Part shown: one piece after another, positions 1 to 5,425 of the stretch
How positions within the stretch are numbered: position 1 is the first letter of the stretch
How the letters are laid out: every line of letters starts with the position of its first letter
Source of the DNA: an uncultured Atopobiaceae bacterium
GTDB taxonomy: Bacteria > Actinomycetota > Coriobacteriia > Coriobacteriales > Atopobiaceae
Length of the DNA stretch: 5,425 nucleotides
Direction: 5' to 3'
Assembly (NCBI GenBank): GCA_947303905.1
Contig: CAMYZR010000125.1
Span: forward strand, 1 to 5,425
The notes under the pieces: model-generated
Database searches by the model: none
What the model saw: only the letters and a program-made list of their open reading frames with translations
What the model was told of the DNA's origin: nothing
Program-made: the position numbers and the translations under genes

Positions 1-299
1 TGCCGATGGATGAGGCACTCGTGCTGGTCGCCATCGACATCTCCGGTCGCGGCGAGCTCTGCTGGGACGTGCCCATCGGCCCGCAGAAGGTGGGCACCTT
101 CGACACCGAGCTCGGGCACGAGTTCTTTGCCGGGCTCGCGCGTGACGCGGGCATCACGCTGCACCTGCGCGAGCTCTGCGGCGAGAACGCACACCACATC
201 CTCGAGGCGACCTTCAAGGCCTTCGCCCGCGCCCTGCGCGCGGCCGTCGAGCCCGACCCGCGCGTCGAGGGCATTCCTTCCACCAAGGGGGTGCTGTGA
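1..299 (+). CDS. hisB: Imidazoleglycerol-phosphate dehydratase, C-terminal part (5' end outside window)
   Basis: HisB is a cytosolic metal-dependent enzyme that dehydrates imidazoleglycerol phosphate to imidazole acetol phosphate in histidine synthesis. The 98 visible residues, read in frame from base 3, match the second half of the IGPD fold. They include the PMDEAL motif at the window edge, GTFDTEL at residues 31-37, and the second metal-binding motif ENAHHILEA at residues 61-69, with the His pair at 64-65 and Glu at 68. The frame closes with the characteristic family ending GIPSTKGVL. The stop TGA (297-299) shares its A with the hisH ATG, which suggests translational coupling. Nothing in the visible part is broken. 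Whether an N-terminal phosphatase domain is fused, as in enterobacteria, cannot be seen, though most actinobacterial HisB proteins are monofunctional. Confidence 0.97.
   Translation, partial: PMDEALVLVAIDISGRGELCWDVPIGPQKVGTFDTELGHEFFAGLARDAGITLHLRELCGENAHHILEATFKAFARALRAAVEPDPRVEGIPSTKGVL
285..291 (+). promoter_or_regulatory. Ribosome binding site of hisH
   Basis: AAGGGGG lies inside the last hisB codons, 7 bases before the ATG at 299. This spacing favours ATG 299, which overlaps the hisB stop, over the GTG at 296 that lies in the same frame. Confidence 0.6.
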
Positions 300-952
300 T
301 GGCCCACGAGATCGTCGTCGTCGACTATCACAAGGGAAACCTGCTCTCCGTCGCCCGCAGCATGTCCTCCGTGGGCGCCGAGGTCACCATCAGCGACGAT
401 CCGCGCACCATCTCCGAGGCCTCCGGCATCATCCTGCCGGGAGTCGGCAGCTTCGAGGACGCGATGAGCTACCTGCGCAGCTCGGGCGAGGCCGACGCGA
501 TTGTCTCGTCGGTGCGTGCCGGCGTGCCCTTCCTGGGCATCTGCCTCGGCCTGCAGCTGCCCTTCGACCGTGGTGACGAGAGCACGACCAACGCCTGGGG
601 CAACGGCTGGGTGCCGGGCCTCGGACTGCTCTCGGGCTCGGTCACGCGTCTCAAGTCCGACCGCCTCAAGGTCCCGCACGTGGGCTGGGACCAGCTGCAC
701 CTGACCGCGTACGGCAGGAAGTGCCCGCTCTTTGTGGACGTGCCCGAGGGGTCCAACGTCTACTTCACGCATTCCTACGCGCTTGCGGACGACATCGACG
801 ATGACATCGTCACCACCCGCACGCACTACACGCGCAGCTTTGCCTCCAGCGTCTGGAAGGACAACGTCTTTGGCCTGCAGTTCCATCCCGAGAAGTCCTC
901 GGCGACGGGCTTGCGCATCCTGTCCAACTTCCTGCGCTTCGTGAGGGGGTAG
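299..952 (+). CDS. hisH: Imidazole glycerol phosphate synthase, glutamine amidotransferase subunit HisH
   Basis: HisH is a class I glutaminase. It releases ammonia from glutamine and passes it to HisF for imidazole ring closure. From ATG 299 the protein has 217 residues, a normal length for the family. It shows the DYxxGN start (residues 9-14), the PGVGSF oxyanion-region motif (48-52), the nucleophile elbow GICLGLQ with Cys82, the PHVGW motif (126-130), and the catalytic pair in FHPEKS, His196 and Glu198. The full triad is therefore present. The gene overlaps the hisB stop by one base and ends 3 bases before hisA, so it should be co-transcribed and translationally coupled with both. The partner gene hisF follows after hisA. 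A GTG one codon upstream (296) is an alternative start that would add a single residue. Confidence 0.97.
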   Translation: MAHEIVVVDYHKGNLLSVARSMSSVGAEVTISDDPRTISEASGIILPGVGSFEDAMSYLRSSGEADAIVSSVRAGVPFLGICLGLQLPFDRGDESTTNAWGNGWVPGLGLLSGSVTRLKSDRLKVPHVGWDQLHLTAYGRKCPLFVDVPEGSNVYFTHSYALADDIDDDIVTTRTHYTRSFASSVWKDNVFGLQFHPEKSSATGLRILSNFLRFVRG

Positions 953-955
953 GCC

Positions 956-1689
956 ATGATCGTCTTTCCCGCCATCGACCTCATTGCGGGCAAGGTGGTG
1001 CGCCCTCCCGCGGCGAGCGCTCCAAGATGGACGTCTACTCGGAGGACCCGGTGGCCGTGGCCGAGGGCTTTGCCCGCGCCGGTGCCCGCTGGATCCATGT
1101 GGTGGACCTCTCCGCCACCTTCGAGGAGGACGACGAGGCCCTCGAGCGCAACCGCGCCGCCATCCAGGCCATCTGCCAGGTGGACGGCATCTCGGTGGAC
1201 ACCGGGGGAGGGGTGCGCTCCATGGCAGCCATCGAGCGCCTTGCCTCGGCCGGGGCCAAGCGCATCTCCATCGGCACCGCACTGGTGCGCGACCGCGCCT
1301 TCGCACGCAAGGCTGCCAGCACCTACGGCGACCTCCTGGTGGCCGACGTCGCCGCCAAGGAGGGCGTCGTGCGCGTCAACGGCTGGCGCGAGGGTGCCGG
1401 CATCATGGCCGACGAGCTGGTAGGTGAGCTCGTCTCGCTCGGCTACCGCCACCTGGTCTTTACCGACGTGACACGCGACGGCATGCAGACGGGCATCGAT
1501 GCCGAGGCGTACCGTAACATCGCCGAGGTGGCGGGCTTTGCCGTGGTCGCCTCCGGCGGCATTGCGACCCTGGACGACCTGCGCCGCCTGGCGGCGCTTG
1601 GCGACGACGTCATCGAGGGCGCCATCACCGGACGGGCGCTCTACGAGGGCGCCTTCACGCTCGAAGAGGCCCTGGCGGCCGTTCGCTGA
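956..1689 (+). pseudogene. hisA: ProFAR isomerase HisA, frameshifted near codon 17 as written
   Basis: HisA is a TIM-barrel enzyme that isomerises ProFAR to PRFAR. The ATG at 956 follows a GAGGGGG ribosome site (943-949) and gives a typical start, MIVFPAIDL, with catalytic Asp8, then IAGKVVR. After the Arg codon at 1001-1003 the frame is lost. HisA homology resumes one frame over, from the codon at 1009 (RGERSKMDVYS), and runs to the TGA at 1687-1689. Five bases stand where two codons are expected, so one base appears to be missing in the C-rich stretch CCCTCCC (1003-1009). Repaired, the protein would be about 244 residues, the normal length. The second-frame part carries GGG-VR (phosphate site), the second catalytic Asp in VADVAAKEG (codon 1345-1347), TDVTRDGM and ASGGI, all intact. 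The in-frame ATG at 1027 would make a 220-residue protein lacking Asp8 and the first strand, with no clear ribosome site, so it is unlikely to be active. It may be a sequencing or assembly error rather than a true pseudogene. In some actinobacteria the same fold also acts in tryptophan synthesis (PriA), but that cannot be decided here. Confidence 0.9.
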
Positions 1690-1698
1690 CAGACTTAC

Positions 1699-1706
1699 GG
1701 GAGGAG
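1699..1706 (+). promoter_or_regulatory. Ribosome binding site of hisF
   Basis: GGGAGGAG sits in the 19-base gap after hisA, with the GGAGG core 4 bases before ATG 1709. It fixes the hisF start against the same-frame ATG at 1499, which would place 70 unrelated residues in front of the conserved HisF N-terminus. Confidence 0.75.
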
Positions 1707-1708
1707 CC

Positions 1709-2476
1709 ATGCTCACCAAGCGCGTCATACCCTGCCTCGACGTCAAGGACGGTCGTGTCGTCAAGGGCGTGAACTTCGTAAACCTCGTGGATGCCGGCGA
1801 CCCGGTGGAGCTGGCCACGATCTACGACCGCGAGGGTGCCGACGAGGTCATCTTCCTCGACATCACCGCCACGTCCGACGACCGCAAGACCACCATCGAG
1901 CTCGCCTCGCACGCAGCGTCAGAGCTGCGCATCCCCTACACGGTGGGCGGTGGCTTCCGCGACATCGCGGGCATGCGCGCCATGGTGGCCGCCGGTGCCG
2001 ACAAGGTCTCGGTCAACTCTGCCGCCGTCAAGAACCCCGAGCTCATCTCGCTGGCCGCTGCCGCCTTTGGCAGCCAGGCCGTCATCTGCGCCATCGACGC
2101 CAAGCGCCAGGGCAAGGCGGACAAGTGGGAGGTCTACCTCGCCGGAGGACGCATCCCCACCGGCATCGACGCGCTTGAGTGGGCCCGCGAGGCCGCACGG
2201 CGCGGCGCGGGCGAGATCCTGCTCACCAGCATGGACCGTGATGGCACCAAGGAGGGCTTCGATCTCGCGCTCACGCGTGCCGTGGCGCGTGCCGTGCCCA
2301 TCCCGGTCATCGCGTCTGGTGGCGTGGGAACGCTCGAGCACTTTGCCGAGGGCATTATCGAGGGCGAGGCCGACGCGGTGCTCGCCGCCAGCGTCTTCCA
2401 CTTTGGCATCTACAGCATTCGCCAGGTGAAGGAGTACATGGCTTCGCAGGGGATTCCTGTGCGGCTGGACTTCTAG
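1709..2476 (+). CDS. hisF: Imidazole glycerol phosphate synthase, cyclase subunit HisF
   Basis: HisF is a TIM-barrel cyclase. It uses HisH-derived ammonia to convert PRFAR into imidazoleglycerol phosphate and AICAR. The protein is 255 residues, the usual size. It has the N-terminus KRVIPCLDVKDGRVVKG with catalytic Asp11, FLDITA (49-54), the phosphate-binding TVGGGFR (78-84), catalytic Asp130 in CAIDAKR, TSMDRDGTKEG (173-183), IASGGVG (201-207) and the closing GIPVRLDF. The start ATG is set by a strong ribosome site 4 bases from its core. The gene is the last his gene in the window. No hisI follows on this strand, and the stop is 8 bases before a large inverted repeat that may end transcription. 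No lesions are seen. Confidence 0.98.
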   Translation: MLTKRVIPCLDVKDGRVVKGVNFVNLVDAGDPVELATIYDREGADEVIFLDITATSDDRKTTIELASHAASELRIPYTVGGGFRDIAGMRAMVAAGADKVSVNSAAVKNPELISLAAAAFGSQAVICAIDAKRQGKADKWEVYLAGGRIPTGIDALEWAREAARRGAGEILLTSMDRDGTKEGFDLALTRAVARAVPIPVIASGGVGTLEHFAEGIIEGEADAVLAASVFHFGIYSIRQVKEYMASQGIPVRLDF

Positions 2477-2484
2477 TCTCTCTG

Positions 2485-2587
2485 GCCCCGCCGGTGTTGC
2501 CCCACGCTCATGGCTCCGCCGCTAGGTGGGTGGAGGGTCGAGGTGGCCTTCCGCTGCGCAAATCGCGTGGGGCAACACCGGCGGGGC
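2485..2587. repeat. Perfect 23-bp inverted repeat with 57-base spacer after hisF
   Basis: The left arm 2485-2507 (starts GCCCCGCCGGTGTTG) is the exact reverse complement of the right arm 2565-2587 (ends CAACACCGGCGGGGC). The spacer 2508-2564 can itself fold weakly, pairing CTCCGCC (2514-2520) with GGTGGAG (2529-2535) with one G-T pair. There is no T-run after either arm, so it is not a classical intrinsic terminator, but a GC-rich stem this long between convergent genes could still stop transcription from both sides. The right arm overlaps the first 14 bases of the first tandem repeat copy, so the left arm contains an inverted piece of that repeat's edge. Confidence 0.85.
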
Positions 2588-3016
2588 ATCGCGAGTCTGT
2601 AAAACCAGCGGCGCAGGGGCCTGCGAGGCCAAGTCCTGGGTGACGGGTTCCTGTTGTGGCTCGGACGCACGGGGTGCCCGCCTCGATTCCTGGCGTATCG
2701 GGTGAGGACTATTCATACTCAACAACAGCGGGGCATCGCGAGCCTGTAACACCAGCCGCATCGGGGCCTGCGAGGCCAAGTTCTAGGGGAAGGGTTCCTG
2801 TTGTGGCCCGGACGCACGGGATGCCCGTTTGAGATTCCTAGCGTGTCGGGTGACGACTATTCGTGCTCAACACCGGCAGGGCATCGCGAGTCTGTTACAC
2901 CAGCCGCATCGGGGCCTGCGAGGCCAAGTCCTGGGTGACGGATTCCTGTTGTGGCCCGGACGCACGGGGTGCCCGTTTGAGATCCCTAGCGTGTCGGCTG
3001 ACGTTTATTCGTACTC
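2574..3016. repeat. Three tandem imperfect copies of a 147-148 bp repeat reaching into the 3' end of the TIR gene
   Basis: The copies are 2574-2720 (147 bp), 2721-2868 (148 bp) and 2869-3016 (148 bp). Each begins AACAMCRGCRGGGCATCGCG and ends near ATTCRTRCTC. By hand alignment copies 2 and 3 differ at about 16 positions, and copy 1 is somewhat more diverged with a one-base gap. Each copy keeps a short hairpin GGCCT-GCG-AGGCC (2618-2630, 2765-2777, 2913-2925) and a second one ACGGG-NTG-CCCGT (2669-2681 with its outer pair lost, 2816-2828, 2964-2976). The last 12 bases of each copy, read on the minus strand, are GAG-YAY-GAA-TAR, that is Glu-Tyr/His-Glu-stop. In copy 3 these are the real last codons of the minus-strand TIR gene. 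The array plus the preceding inverted repeat fill the 528-base stretch 2477-3004, in which I see no gene or tRNA. Function is unknown. Confidence 0.9.
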
Positions 3017-5425
3017 GCGGGCGTGCTCGAAGGTGTGCCTGATCCTTGAGAGCATCAGCGACTCGTCGCCAAGCTGCTCGAGCTTCTCGATGCACTCCAG
3101 TCCTTCGTCCCAGTAGGGTATGGCTTGCGAGACCTCCGGTAGCAGCTGGGTCCCCTCGAAGATCAGTGTGACGAGCGTCTCGAGGTTGTTGGTGGTCGGG
3201 TTCTCGCGAACGAGCTGCCGGGCAATCCCGATGGACATCGCGAAGCTCTTCCAAGCTGCGCGCATCTCCGCGGCGTCGGTGCCCTTGTGGGCCCTGACGA
3301 CGTCCTTCTTCAGCGATGCGAGGTTGCCGTATGCCGATCTCAGCAGCTTGGCCGTCTCGTAGTCGTGCTCCTTTGCCTCCAGCTTCTCGAGCAGGGTGAT
3401 GGCATGGCGATAGTCCGACTCGATCGGTCCTACCGCTTCCGCGGCATAGAGGGGCGTAAGGTCCGCCTTGGTGGCGTACGCCACCGCCTCGAGCTTGGTG
3501 CGCTCTCTCGCAAGGCTTATGGGGAGACCATTCAGGGACTCGATTGCCACATCGAGGATCTCGCTTGCCTTCCGGGAGTCATCGGTTCCCAGCTGCCGGG
3601 TCTTTTCCCCGTAGCGGAGCGCGTCGGCCTGCATGACAAGCGCGTTGAGTCGCCAGAGCTCGTAGCGAGGGTCCGTCTCGTTCAGCCGGCTCTGCTCAAT
3701 GAGGGACACGAAGTGCTCGGTGACCTCGCGTATGCGCTGGATCCGTCCTTTGGAGCCGAGCAGCACGATGAGGCCATCATCCTCGTAAAGCAGGTCGTGC
3801 AGCCGATCGACCGTGCGCTTCGCATCCTCGGTCGTCCCTTCGGGTCCCTCCCGGCTGACAATCAGATCGTAGGCACGGAGCTTCCATGCCAGGGCCTCGT
3901 CGGCATCCTTCGTGACGCCAAATCCCATCGTGTACATGAGGGCCAGCTGTTCGGCAGCGTCCACGACGTCCTTGTCTGCCGCGGACTTGAGCAGCGTGAA
4001 GGCGCGGACCACGTCCTTCTCGACCATCACCGCATAGAGGAAGCACATGCCCTGAAGGTAGCTGCGAAGCGCCTCGTCAACGTCTGATGCCTCAGCCGGT
4101 CCACACCTGTCGAACGCCTCCTTAAGGCGCGTCTCGAGCAGGTCGTGATCGAGGTGCCAGACGGGCTCGGAAAGGTCGGCGTAGTCCTCGGACAGGCTCG
4201 CCCTGTCCGTCTCCGCTGTCTCCACGGGTACCACCTGCTTGTTCATGGTGCACGCATGGGGGTATTCGATCGTCTTGACGTAGTTGCTGCCCTCAAGCAG
4301 ATGGTCGGTGACCAGCAGGATCATGGCCTCGCTCTCGTCAAGGTGCTGGCCGATCTCCTCGTTGAAGTCATGCCCTGCCACGAGGAAGTCGTCAAACCAT
4401 ATCGAGGCGTCCTTGCCTGTGGGCGTGTCGTGGATGTCCCTCATGACGCCAAACAGGTGCTCACGGTCCTTCTTGCGATAGCTCATGAAGAGCCGTCGGG
4501 CAAATGCCTTCTGGAGCTGCTCGTTTCCCCAGTTCGCGTTCGAGGTGAAGCGCTCGAGCTGTGTCTCGGTCATCTCAAAGGCGGTGGGAAGGGTGAGGGT
4601 GATTCCGTGCATCTCCCCAAAGAGGCGCATGAACTCGAAGATGACCTCCTCGTTCTGGAAGAGGGGGACGACGGCTATGCCACGTTCCTGCAGCTGGCCG
4701 AAGAAGAGCTTGGCATCCTCCTCGGATAGGGCCTGCTTGGCAAGGCTCAGATAACGTGGCGTCACCACCGGCAGAAAGACCCGCATGCGGTCGAACTCGA
4801 TGTCATTGATCCGCGCGAAGACCTCGGACGGGTCGGTCGTTGTCCAGATCGCGTAGTCCCTTCCGTTCTCGAAGGCCAGGATTCGCTGGGTGAGCTGGTC
4901 TTGCAGGGAGTCCTCAAATGCATGGAGGAAGAGGTAGCTCTTGTCGTTGGGCGACACGTCACCTCTTGTGCGCGCGGTGAGGGCCCATTCCCGCTTGGCT
5001 GCCTTCGCCTCGGGCTTGCTCCGCACAGAGTCGGCGATTCTCAGCAGGCCGAGCTTCGGGTCGCGTTTGTCCGCTTCGACAATCGCGTCATACGGAGTGG
5101 CGTGGTTGTGCGCCGCAGCCCGGCAGATCTCGGGGGAGACAGATCCATATGGACCGCGGAACCTGTCGTCGTTCCTCTTGAAGCGAAGGAGCTCGGCGAG
5201 CGTCTCCGGCGGGGTGGAGGGATTGTAAGCCACAGCCATGACGATGTGCGCGTCAGGCAAAGCCGAGAGCTGTGCGAGCGTCTCGGCTGGGGTTGACGGG
5301 TCACGCGCCTGCGCCAGGCGCTGCAGCTTCTGGGCGGCAAGTCTGCGCGCGAGGTCGCTCTCGGACTCCTCGGAAATCTTCTTCAGCAGGTCTCCGGCTC
5401 CGATGTGCGCGATGGCGTCCTCGCG
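3005..5425 (-). CDS. TIR-domain protein with LRV-like N-terminal repeats and Sel1/TPR-like C-terminus (5' end outside window)
   Basis: The frame is open from the window edge to the TAA at 3005-3007, giving 806 visible residues. A TTG codon at 5258-5260 is the first possible start seen, but repeat homology continues upstream of it and no ATG or GTG precedes it, so the true start is probably beyond the window. In residues counted from that TTG, LRV-like helical repeats run from before it to about 65. A divergent TIR-like domain spans about 107-201 and a canonical TIR domain about 255-350 (LFMSYRKKDRE, IWFDDFLVAG, ILLVTDHLL, then IEYPHA with Glu332). Sel1-like repeats lie at about 416-465 (LALMYTMGFGV), and a long helical, TPR-like region fills the C-terminus. 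No signal peptide or membrane segment is visible, so the protein should be cytosolic. TIR domains of this kind in bacteria often cleave NAD or make NAD-derived signals in phage defence. That role is inferred here. The gene faces the his operon tail to tail and is not part of it. It appears less GC-rich than the his genes by eye, which would fit accessory DNA. Confidence 0.9.
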   Translation of the reverse strand, partial: REDAIAHIGAGDLLKKISEESESDLARRLAAQKLQRLAQARDPSTPAETLAQLSALPDAHIVMAVAYNPSTPPETLAELLRFKRNDDRFRGPYGSVSPEICRAAAHNHATPYDAIVEADKRDPKLGLLRIADSVRSKPEAKAAKREWALTARTRGDVSPNDKSYLFLHAFEDSLQDQLTQRILAFENGRDYAIWTTTDPSEVFARINDIEFDRMRVFLPVVTPRYLSLAKQALSEEDAKLFFGQLQERGIAVVPLFQNEEVIFEFMRLFGEMHGITLTLPTAFEMTETQLERFTSNANWGNEQLQKAFARRLFMSYRKKDREHLFGVMRDIHDTPTGKDASIWFDDFLVAGHDFNEEIGQHLDESEAMILLVTDHLLEGSNYVKTIEYPHACTMNKQVVPVETAETDRASLSEDYADLSEPVWHLDHDLLETRLKEAFDRCGPAEASDVDEALRSYLQGMCFLYAVMVEKDVVRAFTLLKSAADKDVVDAAEQLALMYTMGFGVTKDADEALAWKLRAYDLIVSREGPEGTTEDAKRTVDRLHDLLYEDDGLIVLLGSKGRIQRIREVTEHFVSLIEQSRLNETDPRYELWRLNALVMQADALRYGEKTRQLGTDDSRKASEILDVAIESLNGLPISLARERTKLEAVAYATKADLTPLYAAEAVGPIESDYRHAITLLEKLEAKEHDYETAKLLRSAYGNLASLKKDVVRAHKGTDAAEMRAAWKSFAMSIGIARQLVRENPTTNNLETLVTLIFEGTQLLPEVSQAIPYWDEGLECIEKLEQLGDESLMLSRIRHTFEHAREYE
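3866..4015 (-). other. Sel1-like repeats in the TIR protein
   Basis: DVVRAFTLLKSAADKDVVDA is followed by AEQLALMYTMGFGVTKDA and DEALAWKLRAYD. This matches the Sel1 pattern of a paired helix with A-x-x-x-LA-x-M-Y-x-x-G-x-GV-x-KD-x-x-x-A. A similar TIR-then-Sel1 arrangement is known to me from gut bacterial TIR proteins. Confidence 0.7.
4211..4498 (-). other. Canonical TIR domain within the minus-strand protein
   Basis: The order of strands and loops fits TIR: first strand RRLFMSYRKKD, second strand plus BB loop ASIWFDDFLVAGHDF, a helix NEEIGQHLDES, third strand AMILLVTDHLL, a helix NYVKTIEYPHA, then the fourth strand KQVVPV. The Glu encoded at 4265-4267 sits where the catalytic glutamate of NAD-cleaving TIR domains lies (the KEI position of SARM1). 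Catalysis is inferred from this position only. Confidence 0.85.
4658..4942 (-). other. Divergent TIR-like domain preceding the canonical TIR
   Basis: Four predicted strands occur in TIR order and spacing: SYLFLHAFED, DYAIWTTTD, MRVFLPVVTPRYL and IAVVPLF, with helices between. The usual SYxxxD motif is replaced by HAFED, and the BB-loop glycine region is not recognisable. It may be a degenerate, substrate-sensing or structural TIR copy. Fold assignment is by pattern only. Confidence 0.5.
5066..5425 (-). other. LRV-like alpha-helical repeats at the N-terminal side of the TIR protein
   Basis: Repeated phrases of the type A-x-[ND]-PSTP-x-ETLA-x-L occur: RDPSTPAETLAQL, then AYNPSTPPETLAEL, then a weaker AHNHATPYDAIVEA. 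This resembles the leucine-rich repeat variant family, which forms a superhelical binding surface. The series probably continues beyond the window edge. In TIR proteins such repeats would be candidates for ligand sensing or oligomerisation, which is inference. Confidence 0.6.

Noticed and set aside
1003..1009. Programmed ribosomal frameshift in hisA
   Set aside because: C-CCT-CCC does not allow proper re-pairing in both ribosomal sites, no stimulatory structure is evident, and programmed shifting is not known to me in hisA. A base error or mutation is simpler.
826..1818. Long minus-strand open frame (330 codons) opposite hisH, hisA and hisF
   Set aside because: It is antisense to well-recognised his genes, has no recognisable family features and is typical of shadow frames in high-GC DNA.
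2574..3016. Diversity-generating retroelement (template and variable repeats at a gene 3' end)
   Set aside because: The differences between copies are not concentrated at adenines, most of the repeat lies after the stop codon, and no reverse transcriptase is present in the window.
2574..3016. CRISPR array
   Set aside because: The units are about 148 bp, directly adjacent and diverged throughout, with no short constant repeat alternating with unique spacers and no cas genes.
2522..3254. Minus-strand open frames across the tandem repeats (for example 2895-3254 and 2522-2779)
   Set aside because: They are broken by stops in some copies, lie in a frame different from the TIR gene, lack clear ribosome sites and give low-complexity Arg/Pro/Ala-rich products. 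They look like by-products of the GC-rich repeats.
3287..4729. Plus-strand open frames (3287-4087 and 4145-4729) opposite the TIR gene
   Set aside because: They are antisense to a clearly multidomain coding frame and their products show no recognisable motifs.

Overview
The window looks like high-GC actinobacterial chromosome. The closeness of the His enzymes and the style of the TIR protein fit a gut or oral member of the Coriobacteriia (Olsenella, Collinsella or Atopobium-like), but that placement rests on family resemblance recalled from memory, not on a search.

Left part (1-2476, plus strand): the distal end of a histidine biosynthesis operon in the order hisB (3' end only), hisH, hisA, hisF. 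Genes are packed tightly: the hisB stop overlaps the hisH ATG by one base, hisH and hisA are 3 bases apart, and hisA and hisF are 19 apart. HisB dehydrates imidazoleglycerol phosphate. HisA isomerises ProFAR to PRFAR. HisH and HisF form the glutamine amidotransferase/cyclase that turns PRFAR into imidazoleglycerol phosphate and AICAR. HisH and HisF look intact with all catalytic residues. hisA as written carries a one-base frameshift near codon 17 that separates the first catalytic Asp from the rest of the barrel, so it is either a sequencing or assembly error or a genuine lesion.

Middle part (2477-3004): a 528-base tail-to-tail intergenic region with no gene. It holds a perfect 23-bp inverted repeat (arms 2485-2507 and 2565-2587) just after hisF, followed by three tandem copies of a 147-148 bp imperfect repeat (2574-2720, 2721-2868, 2869-3016). 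The last copy runs into the 3' end of the next gene, and the other two copies each carry a version of that gene's final codons and stop.

Right part (3005-5425, minus strand): a large open frame, cut off at its 5' end by the window edge (806 codons visible). It encodes LRV-like helical repeats, a divergent TIR-like domain, a canonical TIR domain with a candidate NADase glutamate, Sel1-like repeats and a long alpha-helical C-terminal part. It is a plausible stand-alone immune or defence-type TIR protein. The most interesting non-standard signals are the tandem duplication of this gene's 3' end, the double-TIR architecture and the hisA frameshift.
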